From Streptomyces sp. A0642 (GTDB lineage Bacteria; Actinomycetota; Actinomycetes; Streptomycetales; Streptomycetaceae): 40,160 bases of DNA. A program made the position numbers and the translations under genes. Shown here piece by piece: positions 8,061 to 16,007 of the stretch. The first letter of the stretch is position 1. The number at the start of each line of letters is the position of its first letter. The notes beneath the pieces were generated by a model. That model was not told the DNA's origin and searched no databases. It worked only from the letters and a program-made list of their open reading frames with translations. The stretch spans positions 1 to 40,160 of the forward strand of contig NZ_SSBL01000043.1 in NCBI RefSeq assembly GCF_004795105.1. The letters are read 5' to 3'.

Positions 8061-8504
8061 GGTTCCGTCCTCAAGCGCCGGACGGGCTGTGGTGGTGCGG
8101 GTGCGCCGTGTTGTGCGGGTGTTCGCCTCTGTCCGGTGGGTGGGGGTGGGGTCCCTCCGGGGAGACTCCTCAGAAATGGCATGTGCGGGCGGGTGGGAAA
8201 ACGACCCGAGTCGTACGCCATTTCCTGCGGGGACTCCCCTGCACGCCCCCACCCGGCCTCGTCTGCGTCTGCACACCGGCCCTGCGACTGTTGCAGACGC
8301 ACGGCGGGCGGGTTCGGGGGCGTGCAGGGGAGTCCCCGCAGGACGACGAACACCGACCCGGGTGCGACTGCGTACCCGCCGAACGTTCGTCGTTTGAGGA
8401 GACGCCCCGGAGGGACCCCGGACCCCCACCCACCCGGGTACCGCGCCTCCGCAACGCGGAGCACCCGCACCCTTCAAGCCCGTCCGGCGTTTGAGGACGG
8501 AACC
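8061..8504 (-). repeat. Four-way-junction repeat element, copy 2 (inverted)
   Basis: This is the reverse-complement counterpart of 3893-4335. Bounding 28 bp inverted repeats lie at 8061-8088 and 8477-8504, and the 270 bp core at 8149-8418. Reading the core against copy 1 gives 9 differences in 270 bp (about 97% identity): one in the left hairpin loop, seven in the 20 nt apical loop of the middle stem and one in the right hairpin loop. Every predicted stem is identical. Homology extends past the 8504 end to about 8540. Together the two copies bracket the membrane protein and helicase-associated genes in opposite orientations. The remainder, 8505-8693, is C-rich with short near-repeats of CCCCGCCAGGGG and is the XPB leader. 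Confidence 0.85.
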
Positions 8505-8693
8505 CCGCGCCCCGGACAGGGGCAACCAAAACAGGGCGCCGCACCCCGCCAGGGGCCCCGCACCCCGCCAGGGGACCCGCGCCCCGGCAAGGGGCGGGCC
8601 ACTACGCCCCGCCCGGAGATACGGCACACTGGAGGTTTGGCCAACCCGCCGCCCCCGCCCCCGGGGGCGGCCCCGTAGAAAGGGCCGAAGCGC

Positions 8694-10337
8694 GTGACCG
8701 GACCCCTCATCGTCCAGAGCGACAAGACGCTGCTCCTCGAAGTCGACCACGAGCAGGCCGACGCCTGCCGCAGGGTGATCGCCCCCTTCGCGGAGCTGGA
8801 GCGTGCGCCCGAGCACATCCACACCTACCGGCTGACCCCGCTCGGGCTGTGGAACGCCCGCGCCGCGGGGCACGACGCCGAGCAGGTCGTCGACGCGCTC
8901 GTGAAGTACTCGCGTTACCCCGTTCCGCACGCGCTGCTCGTCGACATCGCCGAGACGATGGACCGGTACGGCCGCCTCACCCTTTCCAAGCACCCCGTCC
9001 ACGGGCTGGTGCTGACCTCCACGGACCGCCCGGTTCTGGAGGAGATCCTGCGGTCGAAGAAGGTGCAGCCGCTGGTCGGGGCCCGGATCGACCCGGACAC
9101 CGTGGCGGTCCACCCGTCCGAGCGCGGGCAGGTGAAGCAGACGCTGCTGAAGCTGGGCTGGCCCGCCGAGGACCTCGCGGGGTACGTCGACGGCGAGGCG
9201 CACCCGATCGATCTGGACGAGAACGGCTGGGCGCTGCGGCCCTACCAGCAGCAGGCCGTCGAGGGGTTCTGGCACGGCGGTTCCGGCGTGGTCGTGCTGC
9301 CGTGCGGCGCCGGGAAGACGCTGGTCGGGGCGGGTGCGATGGCGCAGGCGAAGGCGACCACGCTGATTCTGGTCACGAACACGGTCTCGGCGCGGCAGTG
9401 GAAGCACGAGCTGGTGAAGCGGACGTCGCTGACCGAGGACGAGATCGGCGAGTACAGCGGTACGCGCAAGGAGATCCGGCCGGTCACGATCGCCACGTAC
9501 CAGGTGCTGACGACCCGCCGTAAGGGCGTGTACGCGCACCTGGAGCTGTTCGACTCCCGTGACTGGGGGCTGGTGATCTACGACGAGGTGCATCTGCTGC
9601 CCGCGCCCGTCTTCAAGTTCACCGCCGATCTGCAGGCGCGGCGCCGGCTCGGGCTGACCGCGACCCTGGTGCGGGAGGACGGACGGGAGTCGGACGTCTT
9701 CTCGCTGATCGGGCCGAAGAGGTTCGACGCCCCGTGGAAGGAGATCGAGGCGCAGGGTTACATCGCGCCGGCCGACTGCGTGGAGGTGCGGGTCAATCTG
9801 ACGGACTCGGAGCGGCTGGCGTACGCGACGGCGGAGGCCGAGGAGAAGTACCGGTTCTGCGCGACGACCGCGACGAAGCGGAAGGTCACCGAGGCGCTGG
9901 TGCGCAAGCACAAGGGTGAGCAGACGCTGGTCATCGGGCAGTACATCGACCAGCTCGACGAGCTGGGTGAGCATCTGGACGCCCCGGTGATCAAGGGCGA
10001 GACCAGCAACGCGCAGCGGGAGAAGCTGTTCGGCGCGTTCCGGGAGGGCGAGATCAGCGTGCTGGTCGTGTCGAAGGTGGCGAACTTCTCGATCGACCTG
10101 CCGGAGGCGACCGTCGCCATCCAGGTGTCGGGCACGTTCGGTTCGCGTCAGGAGGAGGCGCAGCGGCTGGGCCGGGTGCTGCGGCCGAAGGCGGACGGGC
10201 ACGAGGCCCGGTTCTATTCGGTGGTCGCCCGCGACACGATCGACCAGGACTTCGCGGCGCACCGCCAGCGCTTCCTGGCGGAGCAGGGGTACGCGTACCG
10301 GATCGTGGACGCGGACGAGCTGCTGTCGGAGAACTGA
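8694..10337 (+). CDS. DNA repair helicase XPB (SF2 3'-5' helicase)
   Basis: A 547-residue SF2 helicase of the bacterial XPB family. It has the N-terminal damage-recognition-like domain (about 8-165), Q-type RPYQQQAV, Walker A LPCGAGKT (about 202-209), the DEVH box in IYDEVHLLP, SAT-like GLTAT, the XPB-specific RED motif (VREDGRE) and motif VI QRLGRVLRP. A thumb-like segment lies at KRKVTEALVRKHKG. These features predict ATP-dependent DNA unwinding in excision repair. The start is GTG at 8694 with AAAGGG about 10 bases upstream. The preceding gene encodes a protein sharing the N-terminal domain, suggesting a two-protein repair module. Some bacterial homologues are known to unwind DNA; in vivo roles are poorly defined. 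Confidence 0.95.
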   Translation: MTGPLIVQSDKTLLLEVDHEQADACRRVIAPFAELERAPEHIHTYRLTPLGLWNARAAGHDAEQVVDALVKYSRYPVPHALLVDIAETMDRYGRLTLSKHPVHGLVLTSTDRPVLEEILRSKKVQPLVGARIDPDTVAVHPSERGQVKQTLLKLGWPAEDLAGYVDGEAHPIDLDENGWALRPYQQQAVEGFWHGGSGVVVLPCGAGKTLVGAGAMAQAKATTLILVTNTVSARQWKHELVKRTSLTEDEIGEYSGTRKEIRPVTIATYQVLTTRRKGVYAHLELFDSRDWGLVIYDEVHLLPAPVFKFTADLQARRRLGLTATLVREDGRESDVFSLIGPKRFDAPWKEIEAQGYIAPADCVEVRVNLTDSERLAYATAEAEEKYRFCATTATKRKVTEALVRKHKGEQTLVIGQYIDQLDELGEHLDAPVIKGETSNAQREKLFGAFREGEISVLVVSKVANFSIDLPEATVAIQVSGTFGSRQEEAQRLGRVLRPKADGHEARFYSVVARDTIDQDFAAHRQRFLAEQGYAYRIVDADELLSEN

Positions 10338-10363
10338 GGGGCCGGGAGGGGCGGGCGCCGGGC

Positions 10364-10561
10364 TCAGCGCGTGCGGCGGACGCCCGCCTCCTCCGCGTAC
10401 TCCCCGAGGACGACGACGCCGAACGCGGCCCTTACGTAGACCTTGACGGCGCGCAGCGCATCTCCGGCGCGGTGGCTGTGGGGGTGACCGGTGGCCGCGG
10501 TCGCGCCGTGCGCGGGGCCGGTCTTTCGCGGGTTCAGGGTGACGGTGCTCATGTCTTCCAT
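10364..10561 (-). CDS. Small hypothetical protein (65 aa)
   Basis: A short basic protein: MEDMSTVTLNPRK, a Gly/Ala/His-rich middle (ATGHPHSHR) and a C-terminus FGVVVLGEYAEEAGVRRTR that could form a short helix. I do not recognise a function. ATG at 10561 has GGAG four bases upstream; ATG at 10552 (62 aa) is the alternative. It converges on XPB with a 26 bp gap. Third-position GC is high, consistent with coding. Confidence 0.55.
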   Translation of the reverse strand: MEDMSTVTLNPRKTGPAHGATAATGHPHSHRAGDALRAVKVYVRAAFGVVVLGEYAEEAGVRRTR

Positions 10562-10674
10562 GGTGCTCCGCCCGGGCCCCTCGCGGCGTCGGCCCGCAGG
10601 CGGAAGCCCGGGGGCGCGCGCGTACCCCTGTGGTCGCATGCCGTCCCCTACGGGACGGACCCGCGCGGTAATCG

Positions 10675-10704
10675 TTCGCGCCCGGCCCCGGCGGTCGCTA
10701 CACT
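10675..10704 (+). promoter_or_regulatory. Possible promoter for the HelR-type gene
   Basis: TTCGCG (10675-10680), an 18 bp spacer and TACACT (10699-10704) fit a weak SigHrdB-type promoter. It would give a leader of about 195 nt containing the 10825-10874 hairpin. The rest of the 343 bp interval 10562-10904 shows no gene. Confidence 0.3.
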
Positions 10705-10824
10705 CGCCGGTCTGCCCGCCTCCCGCACCGTGGTACCGGCCGTCCGCAAGGGCGTGTGCCGGCAGCCGGGGGAGCGCCGCCGACCGGACGGAAACCGGCC
10801 GACAGTCATACGTACACCCCCCGA

Positions 10825-10874
10825 GCGGACCGCATCGCCCCCGAGCAGTGACCCGGGGGCGGGGTGCGGTCCGC
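10825..10874 (+). promoter_or_regulatory. Strong leader hairpin upstream of the HelR-type gene
   Basis: GCGGACCGCA (10825-10834) pairs perfectly with TGCGGTCCGC (10865-10874). After a T/GGG internal loop, CGCCCCCG (10836-10843) pairs with CGGGGGCG (10854-10861), closing a 10 nt loop. It ends 17 bp before the CGGAGG ribosome binding site (10892-10897). There is no T-run, so it is either an attenuator-like element, a mRNA stabiliser or a protein-binding palindrome. Confidence 0.55.
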
Positions 10875-10904
10875 CGTCCTGCGTTGAATGCCGGAGGCAA
10901 CACC

Positions 10905-12977
10905 GTGCCCGCGCACGCACACGAAAGCGACACCACCACCGACCCCCTCGCCCGTGAACGCGCCCATCTCGCCGCCTCGCGCGCCGCGCTGCGCGCCATG
11001 CGTGAGGACGCCCAGGCCCTGAACATCCGTGATGTGACGGCGAACTGGGTGAACGCCGCAGTACTGCAGGCGCAGATCGCCGACCGCATCAAGTCGCTCG
11101 CCGACCTCGCCCACACCCCGCTCTTCTTCGGCCGGCTGGACTACCTCCACGTGGTCGGTGCGGCGCAGGCGGAGGGCGCGGAGGGCGAGCAGTTCTACAT
11201 CGGGCGCCGCCACGTCCACGACGCCGACGGTGATCCGATGGTCATCGACTGGCGTGCGCCGGTCTCCCAGCCGTTCTACCGCGCGTCCCGTAAGGACCCC
11301 CTGGACGTCGGTCAGCGGCGCCGCTTCGGCTACACGGGCGGCGAGCTGACCGCGTACGAGGACGAGCACCTCACCGATCCGTCGGAGGCCGCGCAGACCA
11401 GCAAGCTCCTCCAGGCGGAGATCGAGCGGCCCCGCGTGGGCCCGATGCGGGACATCGTCGCGACGATCCAGCCCGAGCAGGACGAGATCGTCCGCAGCGG
11501 GCTCGGCGGCACCGTGTGCGTGCAGGGCGGGCCCGGCACCGGGAAGACGGCCGTCGGCCTGCACCGGGTGGCGTACCTGCTGTACGCGCACCGCGAGCGC
11601 CTCGCCCGCACCGGCACGCTCGTCATCGGGCCGAACAAGTCGTTCCTGCACTACATCGAGCAGGTCCTGCCGGCGCTCGGGGAGCTGGAGGTGAAGCAGG
11701 CGACCGTCGACGACCTGGTGACGGCTCATGTCGAGGTCCGGTCCACGGACGAGGCGCGGGCCGCCGTGGTGAAGGGCGACGCCCGGATGGCGGAGGTGTT
11801 GCGGAGGGCGCTCCGTTCGCACGTGACGATGCCGACGGAGCCGGTCATGGTGGTGCGCGGATCACGGCGCTGGCGGGTCCCGGCGTACGAGATCGAGGAG
11901 ATGGTCAAGGAGCTGCTGGCCAGGGACATGCGGTACGGGGCCGCGCACGAGGCCCTTCCGCTGCGCATCGCGCACGCCGTGCTCGTGCGGATGGAGGAGG
12001 CGGGCGAGGCCCCCGACGACCGGGTGCAGAACGCGGTGGCGCGCACCCCGGCGGTGAAGGCCGCGGTGAAGGCGGTCTGGCCCGCGGTCGAGCCGTCGAA
12101 GCTGGTGCTGCGGCTGCTGTCGGACCCGGATTTCCTGGCCGCGCACGCGGAGGGGCTGCTGAGCGAGGACGAGCAGAAGGCGATCCTGTGGACCAGGCCG
12201 GCCCGCAGTGTGAAGTCGGCGAAGTGGTCGGCGGCGGACGCGGTGCTGATCGACGAGGCGGCCGACCTGGTGGCGCGCACGCACTCCCTCGGCCATGTCG
12301 TCGTCGACGAGGCCCAGGACCTGTCCCCCATGCAGTACCGGGCCGTGGGCCGGCGCTGCTCGACCGGTTCGGCGACGGTGCTCGGGGACCTGGCGCAGGG
12401 CACGACGCCGTGGTCGACGCAGAGCTGGGAGCAGGCGCTGCACCACCTGGGGAAGCCGGACGCGGTGGTGGAGGAGCTGACGGCGGGCTTCCGCGTGCCG
12501 CGCGAGGTGATCGCGTACGCCTCGCGGCTCCTGCCGGTGATCTCGCCCGGTCTGGCGGCGGTCGAGTCGGTGCGTGAGTCGCCCGGTTCACTGTCGGTAC
12601 GGGAGGTGTCGGGCGCCGACGCACTGGACGCGGCCGTGGTCGCGGCGTGCGAGGAGTCGTTGACGCACGAGGGCTCGACCGGTCTGATCGCCGCCGACGC
12701 GCGCGTCCCCGCACTGGCGCGGGCGCTGACGGCGGCGGGGCACCGGTACCTGTCCCCCGGCGAGGAGACGTCCGCCGAGTCCCGGCTGACCCTGGTCCCG
12801 GCGTCGCTGGCGAAGGGCCTGGAGTACGACTACGTGGTGCTGGACGAACCGGCGGCCGTGGTGGACGGCGAGCCGGACGAGCGGACGGGGCTGCGCCGGC
12901 TGTATGTGGCGCTGACCCGTGCGGTGTCGGGGCTGATCGTTCTCCACGCGGCGCCGCTGCCCGCCGAGCTGGCCTGA
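10905..12977 (+). CDS. helR: UvrD-like RNA polymerase-recycling ATPase, HelR/HelD family
   Basis: A 690-residue SF1 ATPase of the HelD family, which binds RNA polymerase and releases it from nucleic acid; HelR members can displace rifamycins. The N-terminus is a charged helical arm (about 12-75) instead of a helicase DNA-binding domain. It is followed by VIDWRAPVSQPFYRA, Walker A GGPGTGKTA (about 206), Walker B VVDEAQDLSPMQ (about 464) and the C-terminal RLYVALTRA motif (about 668), all typical of HelD/HelR. The GTG start at 10905 has CGGAGG seven bases upstream. I prefer HelR over the second Streptomyces HelD type from remembered sequence similarity; this needs a tree. It stands alone, ending at a bidirectional terminator. 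Confidence 0.8.
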   Translation: MPAHAHESDTTTDPLARERAHLAASRAALRAMREDAQALNIRDVTANWVNAAVLQAQIADRIKSLADLAHTPLFFGRLDYLHVVGAAQAEGAEGEQFYIGRRHVHDADGDPMVIDWRAPVSQPFYRASRKDPLDVGQRRRFGYTGGELTAYEDEHLTDPSEAAQTSKLLQAEIERPRVGPMRDIVATIQPEQDEIVRSGLGGTVCVQGGPGTGKTAVGLHRVAYLLYAHRERLARTGTLVIGPNKSFLHYIEQVLPALGELEVKQATVDDLVTAHVEVRSTDEARAAVVKGDARMAEVLRRALRSHVTMPTEPVMVVRGSRRWRVPAYEIEEMVKELLARDMRYGAAHEALPLRIAHAVLVRMEEAGEAPDDRVQNAVARTPAVKAAVKAVWPAVEPSKLVLRLLSDPDFLAAHAEGLLSEDEQKAILWTRPARSVKSAKWSAADAVLIDEAADLVARTHSLGHVVVDEAQDLSPMQYRAVGRRCSTGSATVLGDLAQGTTPWSTQSWEQALHHLGKPDAVVEELTAGFRVPREVIAYASRLLPVISPGLAAVESVRESPGSLSVREVSGADALDAAVVAACEESLTHEGSTGLIAADARVPALARALTAAGHRYLSPGEETSAESRLTLVPASLAKGLEYDYVVLDEPAAVVDGEPDERTGLRRLYVALTRAVSGLIVLHAAPLPAELA

Positions 12978-12982
12978 GGGAA

Positions 12983-13014
12983 GGCGGTGTGCGGGGGCCT
13001 TCCCGCACACCGCC
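12983..13014. terminator. Bidirectional terminator between convergent helR and GH9 genes
   Basis: GGCGGTGTGCGGG (12983-12995) pairs perfectly with CCCGCACACCGCC (13002-13014) around the loop GGCCTT: 13 GC-rich pairs, six bases after the helR stop and five before the GH9 stop. There is no T-run, as usual in Streptomyces. Confidence 0.85.
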
Positions 13015-13019
13015 CGGTC

Positions 13020-15671
13020 TCAGCCCGCCGTGCAGGCCCTCCCGTTCAGTTTGACCGTGCCCGGGTCCGCGGCCGCGCCCGTGACGCTGCTGTTGAACCC
13101 GAAGTCGATCGCCGCGCCCGGCGCGATGGAGCGGTTCCAGGACAGCGGTGCGGCGGTGACCGTACGCCCGTACTGGGTGAGTTCGGCGCTCCAGGTGTGG
13201 CTGAGCTTCTGGTCGCCCGGCAGCAGCCAGGTCAGGGACCAGGGGGTGATCGCCTCGGTCCCGGTGTTCTTCACCGTGACCGTGGTGGTCGAGCCCGTGC
13301 TCCACGGGTGCGAGGAGTACGTGACGCGGCAGGACCGGACCGGGCCCTCGCCGTCACCCGCGTCGTCCAGGTAGGAGGCGATGAACGCCAGCGGCGCGTT
13401 CCAGTTGATGGCGACCTCGTTGGTGGCGTACGAGCCGTTGTCGTCGAGGTAGCACATCGCCGCCGCGCAGCCGGTGAGCTTCGCCGCGGCCTCGGGGTCC
13501 CCGGAGGTGGGGGCGGTGAGGTTCGGGCCGCCCGCGAGGGAGCCGGCGGGCGGGTGGGGCAGGTCCGGGTCGCTCTGGTGCGCCCAGGTCCGGTGGTGCT
13601 GGTTCTCGGAACTGCGCTCGCCGTAGCCGGTGACGTAGGACTGGTTGAGCGGGTTGCGCCCGAAGAGGTAGTCCGCGCCGCGCAGCACCGCGTCCCGGTA
13701 CCCGGCCTTTCCGGTGAGGTCGGCGGCGGTGGCCAGCACCATCATGTTGTTGAGCACCTGGCTGTTGGAGCCCCAGGCGTAGTTCTGACCGGCCGGGGCG
13801 TACGGCACGCCGTACAGCTGGTCCTCGGTCTGGGCGGCGTAGCGGTCGGCGGCCGTCGTCACCACGGAGCGGACCCGGGCGAGCTGGGCGTCGGTCAGGT
13901 TGTTGGGCACCGTGGCGAGGGTCAGGACGCCCAATCCGGCGGTGCCGCCCCACCAGATGCCGCCGTCGGCCGGGAAGGCCGCGTCGGCGTCGCCGTGCAG
14001 GGGGGAGGCGAGGAGCGCCTGGCGGTAGGTGTCGGAGCCGGTGGTGGTGAAGAGTTCGGCGGCGGCCCAGTAGAACTCGTCGGAGACGTCGTTGTCGCTG
14101 TACGTCCCCCCGCCGGTGCCGTCGTTGGGGTCGGCGAGCACGGCCGGATGGGCCTTGGCCGCGTTCCACGCCGTCTCGGCGGCCGTACGGCACCGCGCGG
14201 CGAACTGTGCGTCGTACGGGGCGAAGAGCCGGGCGCACTGGGCGGCCGTGGCGGCCATGTTGAGCGTCGCGGCGGTGGACGGCGGGTGCAACTCGCGCTG
14301 CTGCGGGTCCAGATGCGGCATCATCGGCAGGCCGGTCCACTGGGCGTCGTGCATCTTGTGGTGGACCATTCCGGCGAGCGGCCGGCCGGCCGGCACCTGC
14401 ATGCGCATCAGGAAGTCGAGCTCCCAGCGCGCCTCGTCGAGGATGTCCGGCACGTGGTTGCCGCGCTCGGGCACCCGCAGCGCGCCGTCGCCGAGTTCGG
14501 CGGACTCCGCGCTGTCGGCCGTGAGGGTCCGCTCGTACGTGTCCATCAGCTGGGCCACCGCGATGCCGCCGTTGACGACGTACTTGCCCTGGTCCCCGGC
14601 GTCGTACCAGCCGCCCCGCACATCGAGCCGGTAGTCGCAGACGCCCGGCTGGCAGGGCACGTCCGTGTCGCCCTTGTTGGGCCCGACGCCGAGGTGCCCG
14701 GCCGGGCGGGCGTACTGCTCGCCGACGAGGTCCGCGTCGATCTCGATGCCGCTGCGGTTCTGGTAGAAGTACGCGAGCGAGTCGCTGCGCAGGGAGTCGT
14801 ACAGGTCGGCGCGGATCGAGAAGGGCTCGCTGACCTGGCCGTCCGCCTCGACGGTGTAGCCGTCTCCGGCGGTCGTGACGTCACTGAAGTCGAAGGTGTG
14901 GACGTTCTGGCGCGAGGTCGGGTCCACGCCGCCCGGACGGGTGCTGCCGGTCGCGGCGGTGGTTCCGTCGGCCGCCTTGAGGGTCCAGGGCAGCGGGTCG
15001 GCCGCTTCGGTGACCAGGGTGCCGTTCTTGGGTCCTTGCGGGAGGTAGCCGACCTGGTTGACGCGGACGCGCGAGCCGGTGTCGGGCACGTACACGGGCG
15101 GTTCGGCGCCGCCGCGCAGGGAGACGTCGTCGAGGCAGAAGGTGGCCGCCTCGTCGCTGCCGCCGATCTGGAAGGCGAGCTGGGCGGCGTCGCGGTCGGC
15201 GGTCGCGGTGAAGACGTGCGTGACGGGAACCGCCTCGGCGCCGATCTGGTCGGTCGAGGACAGGTCCGCGGTCCACGGGTCGGTGGCCATCTGCACATTG
15301 GTGTGGATGGACAGCGGGGTGGTGGAGGTGGCGGTGTAGGTGAGGCTGTACGTCTCCCCCGCGACGAGCGGGATGTCGTTCTGCCCGACGATCACGTCCC
15401 ACGGGTTGGCCGTTCCGGCCGGCACGTCGGTGCAGAGCCGGCCGTCCGTGACGGCGGCGGCCGTGTTGGCGGTCCACCACCAGGGCGCGGTGCCGGCGGC
15501 GAAGTCACCGTTGGTGATCTGCTCCGGCGCCGGATCGGGGTCCTCGGCTGCGGCACCGGGCGCGGTGAGGGCACCGCCGAACAGTGCGGTGAGGGCTAAT
15601 GTCCCGAGCACACGGCGCCCGCGCCGGGCGCGGGTGCGACCGGCGGGGGACGGGGGCGGAGAGGCGTTCAC
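13020..15671 (-). CDS. Secreted glycoside hydrolase family 9 cellulase with CBM4/9-like and CBM2 modules
   Basis: An 883-residue exported endo- or exoglucanase. The order is: basic signal peptide (ARRGRRVLGTLALTALFGG, cleavage near AAA-ED about 42); CBM4/9-like module (about 48-190, ITNGDFAAGTAPWW... LCLDDVSL-type ending); Ig-like CelD_N domain (about 203-290, RVRVNQVGYLPQGPK); GH9 catalytic domain; and C-terminal CBM2 (about 779-883, with paired Cys and surface Trp in SSHPWSTGST). Catalytic features are the DAGD of GGWYDAGDQGKYV (about 357) and the general acid Glu near 751 in TNEVAINWNAPL. YVTGYGERS and HHRTWAH match the GH9 histidine signature. The start is GTG at 15671 with GAAAGG six bases upstream. 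Residue 25 is encoded by TTA, and two CebR-type operators lie upstream, so expression should depend on cellobiose and on bldA. Confidence 0.92.
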   Translation of the reverse strand: MNASPPPSPAGRTRARRGRRVLGTLALTALFGGALTAPGAAAEDPDPAPEQITNGDFAAGTAPWWWTANTAAAVTDGRLCTDVPAGTANPWDVIVGQNDIPLVAGETYSLTYTATSTTPLSIHTNVQMATDPWTADLSSTDQIGAEAVPVTHVFTATADRDAAQLAFQIGGSDEAATFCLDDVSLRGGAEPPVYVPDTGSRVRVNQVGYLPQGPKNGTLVTEAADPLPWTLKAADGTTAATGSTRPGGVDPTSRQNVHTFDFSDVTTAGDGYTVEADGQVSEPFSIRADLYDSLRSDSLAYFYQNRSGIEIDADLVGEQYARPAGHLGVGPNKGDTDVPCQPGVCDYRLDVRGGWYDAGDQGKYVVNGGIAVAQLMDTYERTLTADSAESAELGDGALRVPERGNHVPDILDEARWELDFLMRMQVPAGRPLAGMVHHKMHDAQWTGLPMMPHLDPQQRELHPPSTAATLNMAATAAQCARLFAPYDAQFAARCRTAAETAWNAAKAHPAVLADPNDGTGGGTYSDNDVSDEFYWAAAELFTTTGSDTYRQALLASPLHGDADAAFPADGGIWWGGTAGLGVLTLATVPNNLTDAQLARVRSVVTTAADRYAAQTEDQLYGVPYAPAGQNYAWGSNSQVLNNMMVLATAADLTGKAGYRDAVLRGADYLFGRNPLNQSYVTGYGERSSENQHHRTWAHQSDPDLPHPPAGSLAGGPNLTAPTSGDPEAAAKLTGCAAAMCYLDDNGSYATNEVAINWNAPLAFIASYLDDAGDGEGPVRSCRVTYSSHPWSTGSTTTVTVKNTGTEAITPWSLTWLLPGDQKLSHTWSAELTQYGRTVTAAPLSWNRSIAPGAAIDFGFNSSVTGAAADPGTVKLNGRACTAG

Positions 15672-15724
15672 CGGGGGCCTTTCGGTAGGGGCTGACGGTG
15701 GTGCGACACACGACGGATGAGCGG

Positions 15725-15738
15725 TGGGAACGCTCCCA
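15725..15738. promoter_or_regulatory. CebR-type operator 1 for the GH9 gene
   Basis: TGGGAACGCTCCCA matches the CebR box TGGGAGCGCTCCCA at 13 of 14 positions. It lies 54 bp upstream of the GH9 start and is the exact reverse complement of the second site at 15769-15782. Confidence 0.85.
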
Positions 15739-15768
15739 TGAGCAGGGAAGGACGCCGGGGAGGCACCG

Positions 15769-15782
15769 TGGGAGCGTTCCCA
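15769..15782. promoter_or_regulatory. CebR-type operator 2 for the GH9 gene
   Basis: TGGGAGCGTTCCCA matches the CebR box at 13 of 14 positions. The centre-to-centre distance to the first site is 44 bp, about four helical turns, so two repressor dimers would sit on the same DNA face. Confidence 0.85.
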
Positions 15783-16007
15783 CACCGCCGTGGCGCCATT
15801 GTGGATCCCGGGGCGTTTGTTGCGCCAGGGTCATGACAGCACCAGCCTGACGGTCCGCCCCCGCGGAAGGCGCGCGAAGACCTCGCGGAGGGCGCGGCGG
15901 GGCCCTCGCGCAACGGGCGGGGCCGGAGCCCTCACAACAGGGCGGGGACGGGGCGCCGTGTCCGGCACCTCGCCCCCGCCCCCGCTCCCACGCCTGGCGC
16001 GACCGCC
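15783..16007. other. Intergenic region, no gene seen
   Basis: With the operator zone this forms a 336 bp gap (15672-16007) between GH9 and cutC. It should hold the distal part of the GH9 promoter and the 3' end of the cutC transcript. Reading frames here lack ribosome binding sites and recognisable products; I see no repeat or clear terminator. Confidence 0.5.

Noticed and set aside
7994..8544. Open frames of 100-160 codons on both strands over repeat element copy 2
   Set aside because: They mirror those of copy 1 because the element is inverted-repetitive; no start site or codon pattern supports translation.
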